From assembly GCF_026672275.1 (NCBI RefSeq), contig NZ_JANQCD010000027.1:1-64000 (forward strand): DNA of 64,000 bases, given 5' to 3'. The notes below the pieces were generated by a model. That model worked only from the letters and a program-made list of their open reading frames with translations, searched no databases and was not told the origin of the DNA. A program made the position numbers and the translations under genes. Shown here piece after piece: positions 35,392 to 44,493 of the stretch (position 1 is its first letter; each line of letters begins with the position of its first letter). This DNA is from Marinifilum sp. D737 (GTDB lineage: Bacteria > Bacteroidota > Bacteroidia > Bacteroidales > Marinifilaceae).

Positions 35392-36303
35392 ATGTCCCCA
35401 ATTCGTTCCCTTGACCAAATGGTCGACCATCTTCGCGAAAGCGGAAAGAAAAAGAAAATTGCTGTTGCTTACGCACAGGATCCTAATACAATTGGAGCTA
35501 TTGCAAAAGCCATTAACGAAGGTTTTGTAGAAGCTGTAATGATTGGTGATGAGAAGGAAATTCGTTCAAAGGCTGAAGCAGAAGGAATCAATCCGGAAAT
35601 CTTTACCATTGTTCATATTCCAAATGATGTTGAAGCAACAACAGAGGCTGTACGTATGGCTCGGGAAGATGAGGCGGATGTTGTAATGAAAGGTTTGGTA
35701 GGAACTGATAAATTCCTTAAAGCAGTTTTAAACAAAGAAAAGGGATTGTTGCCTCCAAAGGCTGTAATGAGCTATGTTTGTGCTCTTGATTTACCGAAGT
35801 ATGACAAGCTTCTATTTGTATCCGATACAGCAGTTTTACCTTATCCTGATTTGAATCAGAAGATTGCAATGGTGAACTATTCGGTAAAGATGGCAAAACG
35901 ATTTGGAATTGAGAAACCAAAAGTAGCTTTGATTTCAGCTACTGAAAAGCCAAATCCTGCTTTCCAGGGATCAGTGGATGATTCAATTATCTGTAAAATG
36001 GCTGATCGTGGTCAGATTAAAGATTGTATTGTTGATGGACCATTGGATGTATTCCTTGCTTGCGATCCTGCATCGGTGGAAATCAAGGGAATCCCAACTC
36101 CAATTAATGGAGAAGCAGATTGTTTGATTTTCCCATCTTTGGAAGCATGTAATTCATTCTACAAAGGATTGATGTTATTTGGAGGAGGAGAACTTGGAGG
36201 ATTGATTCAAGGAACAACCAAACCAGTGGTAGTAATGTCGAGAAGCGAGAGCGAAAAGTCGAAATTCTACTGTATCGCATTATCCGTTTTAATGGCAGAT
36301 TAA
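35392..36303 (+). CDS. Phosphate acyltransferase (phosphate butyryltransferase-like), copy 2
   Basis: 303 residues, a paralogue of the preceding gene with the same blocks: KIAVAYAQDPNTIGAIA, VVMKGLVGTDKFLKAVL and GEADCLIFPSLEACN. The identical DRGQIK block and similar length show a tandem duplication with later divergence. The two copies may differ in acyl chain preference (acetyl, butyryl or branched). The gene ends with a terminator. Confidence 0.88.
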   Translation: MSPIRSLDQMVDHLRESGKKKKIAVAYAQDPNTIGAIAKAINEGFVEAVMIGDEKEIRSKAEAEGINPEIFTIVHIPNDVEATTEAVRMAREDEADVVMKGLVGTDKFLKAVLNKEKGLLPPKAVMSYVCALDLPKYDKLLFVSDTAVLPYPDLNQKIAMVNYSVKMAKRFGIEKPKVALISATEKPNPAFQGSVDDSIICKMADRGQIKDCIVDGPLDVFLACDPASVEIKGIPTPINGEADCLIFPSLEACNSFYKGLMLFGGGELGGLIQGTTKPVVVMSRSESEKSKFYCIALSVLMAD

Positions 36304-36338
36304 GACAATTGAGAGTTTATCAATTAATAATGATAAGA

Positions 36339-36368
36339 AGAGATGCGATATTATCGTGTCTCTTTTTG
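36339..36368 (+). terminator. Terminator built on a REP-like palindrome
   Basis: AGAGATGCGATA (36339-36350) pairs with TATCGTGTCTCT (36352-36363), 12 bp with two G-T wobbles, followed by TTTTTGTT. From 36369 to 36578 nothing else is recognised. Confidence 0.8.
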
Positions 36369-36578
36369 TTTAACCACTATGGTTGGCTAAGGATTTCAAT
36401 AGGTTGCACAAAGGAATAAACCTGAAAGGCTGTTGGCAATTGGTACAGGGTGAAGCCTTGTGTGCAGTCATGAGTATGTAAATCCGTCGCATTGAAACAA
36501 ATTGAAAGTGGAGTTGTAGTTGTGCGACCGAAGGCTAGATTTGCAATTATGAAATATGTTTTTTTTAGATTCGAGTAA

Positions 36579-36608
36579 TTTGTGAAACCAGTGGTTTACC
36601 TATCTTTG
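36579..36608 (+). promoter_or_regulatory. Promoter with -33 and -7 boxes directly before the radical SAM gene
   Basis: TTTG (36579-36582), an 18-nt spacer and TATCTTTG (36601-36608) match the Bacteroidota consensus. The -7 box ends 4 bp before the ATG at 36613, which predicts a transcript starting at or within a few bases of the start codon, that is, leaderless. Confidence 0.65.
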
Positions 36609-36612
36609 CCCC

Positions 36613-37752
36613 ATGACAAAACAAACCCCATATTGCTTAATGCCTTGGATTCACTACCATGTAGGAAATGCAGGAAAAGTAAGGGCCTGTTGTGTGGCCA
36701 ATATCCCTTACGGGGATTGCAATACGCAAAGCTTTAACGATATCTGGAATGGAGATGAAATCAATGCGATTCGTGAGAAATTCATGAAAGGTGAAGCAGA
36801 TAACAGATGTGGTGTTTGTCAAAGATTGGAAGCAACAGGAGGGATGAGCATCCGACAAGAAACCCATGAGAAGTTTGGAGATCTGTTTGAAAAAGAATAT
36901 CCTCAATTACCCATTTACTTCGACATTCGTTTTTCCAATGCCTGCAATTTGGCTTGCCGCACTTGTTGGCATGGAGCTAGTTCTGCATGGTTTCCAGAAG
37001 GCAAACAACTGAAGCGTAACCTGGGGGAAATCGCTTTGCTACAAAATATTGCTGATTTTGATAAGTTTATTGCTGAAACCGGAGGTGCCTTGCTGCAAGC
37101 CAAAGAAATTTATTTTGCCGGAGGCGAGCCTTTGGTTACCAAAGAGCATTATCAATTGTTGGATTGGTTGGTAAAGAATAAGGCAACACAAATGAAATTG
37201 CGCTACAACACTAACTTTTCGGTTTTGAAGTTTGGTGAATATGATGTGCTTGATTATTGGAAACACTTTCCCGAGGTGGAAATTCTTGCGAGCATAGATG
37301 CACATGGAAAATTAGGCGAATACATCCGTAAAGGTTTCAATTGGAAGCAGTTTCAGGAGAATAGAGAAGCAATTCGATCTTTGAAACACATTCGTTTTGT
37401 TATTGCTCCAACCATTTCTGTTTTATCCATTAAGAATTTACCTGAATTGTACCGTACCTGTCTAATGGAGCAGATCATTGAACCTGATGGACTTTACATT
37501 AACATGCTGGATAGGCCACTGTATTACAACACCAAAGTAATGCCTGAAGACCTGAAACAAGCTGTTGTTGTAGAATACCAGGAGTTTTACGACTGGGCGA
37601 AAAAAAAACTAATTCCAGAATCAGTAATTAATCAACTTAAAGAGTGTGAGGCATACATGCTAAGCGAAGATCTATCGAAACACTGGACACAGTTTATTAA
37701 AGAAACTAAACTGTTGGATGAGATGAGGGGAGAAAATCTCATACAAATGTGA
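36613..37752 (+). CDS. Twitch domain-containing radical SAM protein
   Basis: 379 residues. The radical SAM cluster CxxxCxxC is Cys111, Cys115, Cys118 (SNACNLACRTCWHG), with the AGGEPL motif further on. Before it lies a cysteine-rich segment (Cys8, Cys26, Cys27, Cys36, Cys66, Cys69) with the CLMPWIHYHVGNAGKVRACC opening, which resembles a SPASM/twitch auxiliary cluster domain placed N-terminally. Such proteins modify peptides, sugars or cofactors. It has no obvious partner or precursor peptide within the next genes, so its substrate is open. It has its own promoter; the gene downstream is on the other strand. Confidence 0.88.
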   Translation: MTKQTPYCLMPWIHYHVGNAGKVRACCVANIPYGDCNTQSFNDIWNGDEINAIREKFMKGEADNRCGVCQRLEATGGMSIRQETHEKFGDLFEKEYPQLPIYFDIRFSNACNLACRTCWHGASSAWFPEGKQLKRNLGEIALLQNIADFDKFIAETGGALLQAKEIYFAGGEPLVTKEHYQLLDWLVKNKATQMKLRYNTNFSVLKFGEYDVLDYWKHFPEVEILASIDAHGKLGEYIRKGFNWKQFQENREAIRSLKHIRFVIAPTISVLSIKNLPELYRTCLMEQIIEPDGLYINMLDRPLYYNTKVMPEDLKQAVVVEYQEFYDWAKKKLIPESVINQLKECEAYMLSEDLSKHWTQFIKETKLLDEMRGENLIQM

Positions 37753-37784
37753 ATTACCAATGAACTCATTTTGTTTTTAACTTC

Positions 37785-38534
37785 TTATCTTTTAATGTTC
37801 TCAATATGTTTATGCAATTTATTGTTATCAATTGTGTAAACCCAAACGGTATCTGTGTACATGTACGATTTTACGATGCTTTTTAAATCAGGAAAAATAG
37901 CTGGTCTTGAACGGCCATTTTTAGAATAGAACAAACCTTCTTTGTAATAAATACCATGATTGATCCTGTCTTGTTCTTGTAAAGCTAACAATGCCTCCTT
38001 GGGCATGTTGTGTTTATTCTTTTTGAACTCTTTCCATGAAATTGCCTTACTTTCCAAATTGATAGCGTCCAATACAAGAAGGTAAGTTTTGGAACCAATT
38101 AAGGTTTCAGAATCGAAGTAAGGATGGGGGTTAATATTGTTATGCTTGAAGAAATTCTCCAAGGCAAAAGAAAAACAAGTTTGTCCATCAAATTTATGTG
38201 ATCGAAAATAGCTTGCTGAATCAACTTCAACTTGTGGAAAATATTTTCTTTCCTTCAGTTTATCTATATCGGTTTTATGTTTTTGAAAATCCTTTTCAGT
38301 ATCTCTAATAAACTGATGAATTTCAAGTACCGTATCGAGAATGTGATAATTGAAAATGCTATCAGACTTTTTAACTTTTACAAGCTCTTTGTCTTTGTTT
38401 TGTTTGAATTGGTATTGGTACGAAATGTCCTCTCTTGTTAAATTATCGACATATTGGATTTGTGATTGTGGAGAACAAGCCAACATAAATAATGTAAGCG
38501 TTGCTTGAAGGAATAGGTTAAGATAGTTTCTCAT
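37785..38534 (-). CDS. Putative lipoprotein with papain-like Cys/His pattern, paralogue A
   Basis: 249 residues with a lipoprotein signal (LFMLAC, lipidated Cys at about 20). The mature part has a CFSFALENFF helix preceded by a charged region, then NHGIYYKEGLFYSKNG and a C-terminal VKSYMYTDTVWVY. The C...H...N-G spacing and the HxxxYxxxGLFYSKNG segment resemble NlpC/P60 or YiiX-type cysteine hydrolases, but no close family can be named. A related protein is at 46542 (residues CFSYA, LVYHNKGVFYSKNG). It ends the minus-strand membrane-protein cluster. Confidence 0.7.
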   Translation of the reverse strand: MRNYLNLFLQATLTLFMLACSPQSQIQYVDNLTREDISYQYQFKQNKDKELVKVKKSDSIFNYHILDTVLEIHQFIRDTEKDFQKHKTDIDKLKERKYFPQVEVDSASYFRSHKFDGQTCFSFALENFFKHNNINPHPYFDSETLIGSKTYLLVLDAINLESKAISWKEFKKNKHNMPKEALLALQEQDRINHGIYYKEGLFYSKNGRSRPAIFPDLKSIVKSYMYTDTVWVYTIDNNKLHKHIENIKR

Positions 38535-38562
38535 TATTGGGTGTTTTGCTTAGGAACTATAT

Positions 38563-39147
38563 TTATTCATTGTATATCTTTAAACTCTCCTCTTCAACTT
38601 TTTTCCATAAGGCTTGATTATCAGGATCGGCCCAGGCTTTCTTAACGGCTTCTACATATTCTGGATGTTTTCTGTGTCTGATTTCCAAAATGCTTTCTTT
38701 GGGAGTGATGGTGAAAAGAAGTCCGAAAACTCCAATAAGGATAATTCGTTTTAAAATATCAACGTAGAATTTGTCTTTGCCTATTGAATACTTAATTATA
38801 GAAACTATGGCAGCAATTAATAGTCCTAATATACCTGTAAGCAAATTTATGTCTGCCATTGGATACAATTGCAATTTGAAAAGCATTCCAATAAGGCTAA
38901 ATGATAAAAACATTCCGGTGAGAACTGTTCCGAAAATCTGTAATTTGGTACTATTCAGGTAAGCTTCTTTCTTTAATATTCTCGTGAAAGGAATTTCGTT
39001 GAATAAAGCAAAACTTAAATACATGTACAAAAGTGCTAAAATGGTAAAGCTCAATACAGATATAACCCCACCAAAAGGCACATGATTCATGCTAAGTATT
39101 ATAGAGGTAAAGGCAATTACAGCTAGTATTTTTTCGATTTTTTTCAT
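38563..39147 (-). CDS. Hypothetical multi-pass membrane protein
   Basis: 194 residues with four or five hydrophobic segments in the first 145 residues and a soluble C-terminal tail with an acidic/Trp-containing helix (KAWADPDNQALWKKVEEESL). The start resembles GldL-like N-termini (a double hydrophobic hairpin after a short basic start) but nothing further supports that. It lies 28 bp upstream, in transcription order, of the putative lipoprotein. Confidence 0.72.
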   Translation of the reverse strand: MKKIEKILAVIAFTSIILSMNHVPFGGVISVLSFTILALLYMYLSFALFNEIPFTRILKKEAYLNSTKLQIFGTVLTGMFLSFSLIGMLFKLQLYPMADINLLTGILGLLIAAIVSIIKYSIGKDKFYVDILKRIILIGVFGLLFTITPKESILEIRHRKHPEYVEAVKKAWADPDNQALWKKVEEESLKIYNE

Positions 39148-39213
39148 GTAAGTTTTATGTTTTGGTAAATTTGCTTAGCATCTCCAGGATGCTTTGCAAG
39201 TGATGCAAATAAT

Positions 39214-39648
39214 TTACTCCATTAACTTTAATCTTTCCTCTCGGCGGAAAATGATCTTTGCAGAAGGAGTGAGGCCAATTTCCAATTCAATCTCCTCCAG
39301 GTTCATGCTGTCAATCTTTACTTCCCCTTTTATTTCAACGGCTTTAAACAGACCTATTAATATAAAATTGAGAAACTTGTTCTTTTTGGTTTTGGTAAGA
39401 ATAGCTTCTTTCTCTTCGTCGCTAATTTGATGCACTTGCTTAAATCGTGCAAACAATCGGGGCAGAAGAGCAATGTCAACATCCAAACGAACCAAAACAA
39501 AACCTGCTTTCTCAATATCAGGCAGAGCGTCGTTTAGTTTTTGTATCCCAATTTTTAGTTTATCCTTCCCAGAGCTTTTGATATTGCTCCAAAGTTCAGA
39601 GCCTTTCTTTTTAGCATCGTCTAATAAGTCGTCCAGTCCGTTTGCCAT
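39214..39648 (-). CDS. Hypothetical protein
   Basis: 144 residues. The N-terminus is amphipathic and charged (LDDLLDDAKKKGSELWSNIK), with no signal peptide. A middle hydrophobic stretch (KAGFVLVRLDVDIALLPRLFARF) and another around residue 95-105 (FLNFILIGLFKAVE) look like membrane-associated helices. No family recognised. It sits within the same-strand run of membrane genes. Confidence 0.65.
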   Translation of the reverse strand: MANGLDDLLDDAKKKGSELWSNIKSSGKDKLKIGIQKLNDALPDIEKAGFVLVRLDVDIALLPRLFARFKQVHQISDEEKEAILTKTKKNKFLNFILIGLFKAVEIKGEVKIDSMNLEEIELEIGLTPSAKIIFRREERLKLME

Positions 39649-39710
39649 GGTGTAACTATTTTAATGTTTTTGATTTAAATAAATATAGGTGATAGAATTG
39701 TACTGTCGTC

Positions 39711-40124
39711 TTATAAATTGACCAATATTGCAATAAAGGTTAGGACTCCAATAATTGTGGTAAATATTCCAGTTTTCCTTGATTTGGTCCAGCCAGAAAG
39801 AGCGATTAAAACTGAAAGAGCAATCACTCCCAATATAAAAGCTATAAAACCAATGATCTTTGGAAGTGCAAGATCAGCATTTTCAAATTTGAAAGGGAAG
39901 CCATTGGTTGTCATCATTAGAATTTTAGTCATGGCAAACAAGGTGATTAAAAAGCAGGCTGCTGCAATGGTCGTAACTTTTAAAATATGATTTGATATTC
40001 TTTTTTTCGTACCGCTAACCAATAGATTCGCCATTACTGCAATCGAAAAGCCGCTCAATAATGAACTAATGACAATTAACTGATTGGCAATTTTGTTTAA
40101 ATACTCAGGTTCTAGTTCTATCAT
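39711..40124 (-). CDS. Hypothetical four-helix membrane protein
   Basis: 137 residues, four hydrophobic segments with short connecting loops and no signal peptide. The first loop contains SGTKKRISNHI. No family recognised; a small integral membrane protein of the cluster. Confidence 0.68.
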   Translation of the reverse strand: MIELEPEYLNKIANQLIVISSLLSGFSIAVMANLLVSGTKKRISNHILKVTTIAAACFLITLFAMTKILMMTTNGFPFKFENADLALPKIIGFIAFILGVIALSVLIALSGWTKSRKTGIFTTIIGVLTFIAILVNL

Positions 40125-40171
40125 GTTTTATGCTGTATTTGTATAAGTTTGAATAGTAATTGGTATTATTT

Positions 40172-40753
40172 CTATTTCATGATACCATTCACTTTCTTAA
40201 TATTTCTTTTTAGTTTAAAAACATCAAAATTTATTCTGATTAATAGATACAAGCTAATTGCTAATACAGCTACCGGAAATTTATTCCAAATTGGATTCAA
40301 ATCGAATACTTGAAAAAAAGCGGCCAGCATGATTACGATCAAAGGAATTCCGGTAATGTATATGTATTTCGTGCGATCATTCAGTTTGGAGATCATGAAT
40401 TCTAAATCCATATTTACTTTTTCATTAAAGCTGATGTTTGAACCTTTAATTTCCTTCGCATGCTTCTTTAGCAAAACTTCCAGGTAAGCAAAAGGAGCCT
40501 TAAATGCAAACAGCATGGTAAACTGAACCAGCAATGCTGCATTATCCCACTTTTTAGATACAAAATCATACTCCAGGTAGGCAAACAAACTTGCATATAT
40601 TACCAGGCAAAGCAATATCATTACAAATCCATAATCAAGAAATGCATACTGCCTAAGTTTTTTATCTTTTTTCTCCTGATTTTTGCCTTTCCATTGGTAT
40701 GCAGGTTTGAACCCTTCGATAACTTTTATTCGTTTCTCTATCGATTTTGTCAT
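40172..40753 (-). CDS. Hypothetical membrane protein
   Basis: 193 residues. After a basic N-terminal region (MTKSIEKRIKVIEGF) there are two membrane hairpins: about 38-57 with 70-92, and 130-150 with 153-172. The second ends in a basic tail (KLKRNIKKVNG). No family recognised. It is spaced 31 bp from the next upstream gene in the cluster. Confidence 0.68.
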   Translation of the reverse strand: MTKSIEKRIKVIEGFKPAYQWKGKNQEKKDKKLRQYAFLDYGFVMILLCLVIYASLFAYLEYDFVSKKWDNAALLVQFTMLFAFKAPFAYLEVLLKKHAKEIKGSNISFNEKVNMDLEFMISKLNDRTKYIYITGIPLIVIMLAAFFQVFDLNPIWNKFPVAVLAISLYLLIRINFDVFKLKRNIKKVNGIMK

Positions 40754-40783
40754 GTTTAAGCTTTTTATTTGATTATTATGAGT

Positions 40784-41233
40784 TTACAGGTTTGGATTTG
40801 CAAATAAATTGATTGCATTTTTTACTTCCTGCACCGAGCCATAATCTAATTTCGATAAAGCCATTTCAATACTTTCTTTATCAGTTAATATACGAATGCA
40901 ACTGTTGTTATAATCTACCGATCGAATGTCTTCCCACCTTACCAATTGCTCCTTTTTATAAACCTCCAATTTAATTCTCATGCATGTATCATCTATAGCA
41001 ATAAAGGCACTACCAAAAAGCTTTTGAATCGGTACACCAAGTCCTCCCAGAATATGAAACAGAGCATTAAGCGCAAATATTCCGAAATAAAACCAATCAA
41101 AAGCCCCAATGGCATCTTGCTCCATTAGTTGCATGCCAATCCATGCAATTGCTACAAGTAAAAAGGCTAATCCAATTCCTATCCTAAGTTTCGATTTGTG
41201 TTGTTCCTTTAAGAAATCTTTATGGTAATTCAT
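40784..41233 (-). CDS. Hypothetical membrane protein with PH-like C-terminal domain
   Basis: 149 residues. Two N-terminal membrane helices (about 17-35 and 48-68) precede a cytoplasmic region of about 70 residues with FIAIDDTCMRIKLEVYKKEQLVRWEDIRSVD, the pattern of a bacterial PH-like (bPH) domain. Similar helix-pair plus PH proteins occur in membrane-stress gene clusters of Bacteroidota. It is transcribed with the neighbours. Confidence 0.7.
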   Translation of the reverse strand: MNYHKDFLKEQHKSKLRIGIGLAFLLVAIAWIGMQLMEQDAIGAFDWFYFGIFALNALFHILGGLGVPIQKLFGSAFIAIDDTCMRIKLEVYKKEQLVRWEDIRSVDYNNSCIRILTDKESIEMALSKLDYGSVQEVKNAINLFANPNL

Positions 41234-41339
41234 TGGTTAAAATTTAATGCTTGTTTATTATTCATGCTTAAGATCGAAGTAACACATGCCAGGCACCTCA
41301 ACGATGCCAGACATGTTTAGATCTATTCAAAGTTTTAGC

Positions 41340-42059
41340 TTAACTTTCTGACTCAACAGTAGCCTCCGGATTGAAATATCCTTCCAATTCACCCAGAGTA
41401 TCATCAGAGGTTAATAGGTCCTTAACCACCTGACCTTTTTCCAAAATTACGATGCGTTCACTTACTTCGGCAATATGATTCAGGTCGTGACTGGAGATGA
41501 TCATGGTCAAGTTTTTTTTCTGATGTAAATCCTTCAACAACATCTTCAGGCGTATCTGAGAGGAGGGATCCAGGTTGGCAAAAGGTTCATCCAGAATTAA
41601 AACTTCGGGTTGACTAATGATAGCACCAAAAATGCCAATCTTCTTTTGATTTCCTTTCGAGAAATCGCGAACATACTTGTTCTTATTCAGAATTTCATCA
41701 CCAAAGAAATCAGCAAAAACATTGTAAAATGCTTTTAATTCTTCCTTGGTAACGCCATTAATATCAGCAATAAACTTAAAGTATTCCTCAGGTTTTAAGA
41801 AGTCAATTAAAAAGCCTTCGTCAAGAAACGAACCCGTATAGTTTTTCCATTGACTGTCGGCATGTACAGCAATATTTTTACTCAATACCTGTCCTTTGTC
41901 TGCCTTAATCAAATCCAGTATCAGTCGGAACAATGTGGTTTTACCTGCTCCATTATTCCCAACTAAACCAAACGATTCACCTTGTGGAATCTCCAATTGT
42001 TCTATGTCTAGAACCTTAACTGTGTTATATGCTTTGCTTAAATTATCGATATGTATCAT
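41340..42059 (-). CDS. ABC transporter ATP-binding protein
   Basis: 239 residues. Walker A is GNNGAGKTT, the signature is a divergent FSKGNQKKIG, Walker B is LILDEPFANLDP, and the switch His is in ISSHDLNHI. This is the exporter-type ATPase paired with membrane proteins of the DUF5687/ABC-2 type. The partner permease starts 20 bp upstream in transcription order and the pair is clearly co-transcribed. Confidence 0.93.
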   Translation of the reverse strand: MIHIDNLSKAYNTVKVLDIEQLEIPQGESFGLVGNNGAGKTTLFRLILDLIKADKGQVLSKNIAVHADSQWKNYTGSFLDEGFLIDFLKPEEYFKFIADINGVTKEELKAFYNVFADFFGDEILNKNKYVRDFSKGNQKKIGIFGAIISQPEVLILDEPFANLDPSSQIRLKMLLKDLHQKKNLTMIISSHDLNHIAEVSERIVILEKGQVVKDLLTSDDTLGELEGYFNPEATVESES

Positions 42060-42079
42060 GATATTAATTTCTTTTTAAA

Positions 42080-43552
42080 TTACTTATTTCTAAATCCTTC
42101 CGACATTTGGTATCGCTTCTCAATAAAACGTTGGGTAATGATATCCAGCAACTTTTCGCGGAACAGTAAACCCAATACACCTAGTATGCCGATAACAGCG
42201 AAACCCAAATTGGCCTGATCGAACAAACCAAAAGGCAGGTAAATGAACAATGGAATCACCAACAAAGGAATCATTAAAACAAAATGTCTTCCGCCAACAC
42301 CTTGATAATTAAATGCCGAACCTTTCGAAAGATCCATGTGTTGATTGTTGTTGGTTGCAAAATAGAGAAGCAACAGGCTATTAATACCTATGTTAAACAA
42401 AAAGCACATGCTGTTTATAATCAGGATATCAATACCATAAAAAACATAGAATGTCGAAAAAAGGTAAATCACCGTACTGGTCGACATCATCAAATAGTAT
42501 TTGGCTTTGATGTAATCCTTATAAGTATTATTGGCGGTCAGCACCAAATCAAAATGTCCCGATTCCCAGGCAAAGAAGTACAAGCCAAAGCTCATCATAA
42601 AACCACCTGATATGAATAAGCCTACAAAAATCAGAAAACCATTCATTTCGAGATATTTCGGATCATTGTAAAAGAACAATCCATATAGTAAGAACAGAGG
42701 CGCCATAAACAGCATGGTTCTGGTACGTTTGTTTCTTACACACATTTTAAGTTCCAGTAGGGCAAAGGTTCCTATTTTTCCGAAGCGATCCAGGTAGTTC
42801 AGATTCTCCAAACTGCTTCTCTGGTTGGTATCGCCTTTTCCAAAGTCTTCCAACGAAAAATGATTGTATAGCAATTGGAAATTCAGGTAATAAGCCACAA
42901 CAAATAGCAACAGACCGAGCAGTAAGTACAATGGCTGTGCAATTACTTGCATAAATACAAGGGAAGAAAAAGCCTGAAGATCGATAATGGCAAACTGATC
43001 CAGAAAAAGCAAAGCACCAACACTGGCAAGAAACAGGTAAAAGACGTATTCATGCTTTATCTGCACTCTTTTAATGTAGATAGACAGATAGTTCATAAAC
43101 AAATCGCCAGTCATAACAGTACCAACAAGCACCCAAAAGGTATAGGCTTCCATCTGTTTGTGCAATCCAAGTGTAATTGCCAAAACAAAACTAAGCGGAA
43201 GTATGTTAAGACTGTTAAACAAGGGTTTGGTTAACATGAAGTTCACCAATTTGCTTTTTTTTATGGGCAGAACCAAATAAGGCTTTACCATAAAAGTGGG
43301 CAGTTTCTGAAGCATGTAGCGAAACAGAAGAATAGCCAAAAAGAAATACAATCCATAGCGCATTAAATCGGCAATGGGATTTGTTGAACTTTCGGCAAGT
43401 TTTGAGCCCACGTAAAAGCCTCCTCCCAGTAACTCAAGGAATAAAATAAAAAACACAAAGCCCATAAAGACTTTGATGCCAGCACTCTTGGAAGCCGACG
43501 CCGATCGGGTGGCTGCTTTCCATTGATGGCTTAGTAATGTGAATTTTTCCAT
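42080..43552 (-). CDS. DUF5687 family ABC permease
   Basis: 490 residues with about ten to twelve hydrophobic segments. The start HQWKAATRSASASKSAG and the first membrane span after it are typical of DUF5687, an ABC-2-like permease found almost only in Bacteroidota. It is followed immediately by its ATPase. Substrate unknown; related pairs have been annotated only as membrane transport systems. Confidence 0.88.
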   Translation of the reverse strand: MEKFTLLSHQWKAATRSASASKSAGIKVFMGFVFFILFLELLGGGFYVGSKLAESSTNPIADLMRYGLYFFLAILLFRYMLQKLPTFMVKPYLVLPIKKSKLVNFMLTKPLFNSLNILPLSFVLAITLGLHKQMEAYTFWVLVGTVMTGDLFMNYLSIYIKRVQIKHEYVFYLFLASVGALLFLDQFAIIDLQAFSSLVFMQVIAQPLYLLLGLLLFVVAYYLNFQLLYNHFSLEDFGKGDTNQRSSLENLNYLDRFGKIGTFALLELKMCVRNKRTRTMLFMAPLFLLYGLFFYNDPKYLEMNGFLIFVGLFISGGFMMSFGLYFFAWESGHFDLVLTANNTYKDYIKAKYYLMMSTSTVIYLFSTFYVFYGIDILIINSMCFLFNIGINSLLLLYFATNNNQHMDLSKGSAFNYQGVGGRHFVLMIPLLVIPLFIYLPFGLFDQANLGFAVIGILGVLGLLFREKLLDIITQRFIEKRYQMSEGFRNK

Positions 43553-43627
43553 ATCTCTAATTATAAAATATTCTTGTTTTGATTCATGTTAAGTTATTCT
43601 ATTCGTGTTATCTATTAGGAATAAACT

Positions 43628-44044
43628 TTACTCAAAAATCTTCTCTTCTTCTTTTCGTGATTCCACTTCTTTATGCACTAACTTCACCAAATCGATGCCT
43701 TTAAAGTCTGATGAGCATGCGTTTTTAAATGACAATTTTAATCCAGCGTGTTTTGCGGCAATTAATCCATTTATAACATTAGCAGTATTACCTCCAGCTA
43801 AGGCATGAGCTTCCAATTCAGTTCTGTTTATTGGAATACCACCTTTGCTTGCTGTAATCAAACCCATTACAATATCCTGAACAGGAGATTTTCTCAGTCG
43901 CATAAATATTAACTCCATCAAAGAGAGATTTACCCCTGATAGTAGTGCAGAAAACCAGAGTGCAACTGGGACTAAATAGAAAAATACGGGTATCCCAATT
44001 AATATGAATACGATTAATAGAATAATTGTGCTTATGTCGTTCAT
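43628..44044 (-). CDS. Stand-alone FloA N-terminal domain (flotillin-like)
   Basis: 138 residues that align with the first 120 or so residues of FloA (YqfA): one hydrophobic anchor, then the blocks LWFSALLSGVNLSLMEL, LMELIFMRLRKSP, ASKGGIPINRTELEAHALAGG and VINGLIAAKHAGLKLSF. Complete FloA is about 330 residues; the prohibitin/flotillin repeat and the coiled coil are absent here, and the DNA downstream shows no continuation. It ends in a basic/acidic tail (KEVESRKEEEKIFE). The stop codon is not followed by any trace of the missing part, so it looks like a domain protein and not a recent truncation. A role in membrane microdomains is suggested by homology only. Confidence 0.8.
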   Translation of the reverse strand: MNDISTIILLIVFILIGIPVFFYLVPVALWFSALLSGVNLSLMELIFMRLRKSPVQDIVMGLITASKGGIPINRTELEAHALAGGNTANVINGLIAAKHAGLKLSFKNACSSDFKGIDLVKLVHKEVESRKEEEKIFE

Positions 44045-44154
44045 TGTTTAGTTTGATTAATAGTGAGTGTTTTTATTTATTTACTGTCAATATTCTGAGC
44101 TTTCAGCTCCTTTCGCTACCGCATGAGTCCTCTCGTGTGGTCATAGTTTGGTTT

Positions 44155-44493
44155 TTAATGTGTCTTTGTAATATATTTTCTCTTTATTTCCTTGTCAATT
44201 ACATAAAGTAGGAATAACACTATCCCAATAGGTCTGTAAAACACAGTTAATAGTATTGAATATTTACAATCAAGATTTTCTTTTTTACTATCAGAAAACA
44301 CAAATACAGCTGTTATGGCATTCAATAAAAAAGGAAAGAGGTTGCTTGCAATTAATAAATATGTTTGGAATCCAGTATCTATTGAGTCCTTTATTAATTG
44401 AGAGACAAGATGATTTGTTAGTATTTGTATTCCAGATAAAATACAAAGTAATAAGGCATATTTGCCTATTAATTTTATTGCTCTATTTTCCAT
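44155..44493 (-). CDS. Hypothetical small membrane protein
   Basis: 112 residues with three hydrophobic segments (about 8-28, 45-65, 82-100). It overlaps the upstream gene by 11 bp and resembles it in layout (a basic start, an FVFSDSKK or IVFDSFKY element before the last helix), so the two are probably distant paralogues. Function unknown. Confidence 0.65.
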   Translation of the reverse strand: MENRAIKLIGKYALLLCILSGIQILTNHLVSQLIKDSIDTGFQTYLLIASNLFPFLLNAITAVFVFSDSKKENLDCKYSILLTVFYRPIGIVLFLLYVIDKEIKRKYITKTH

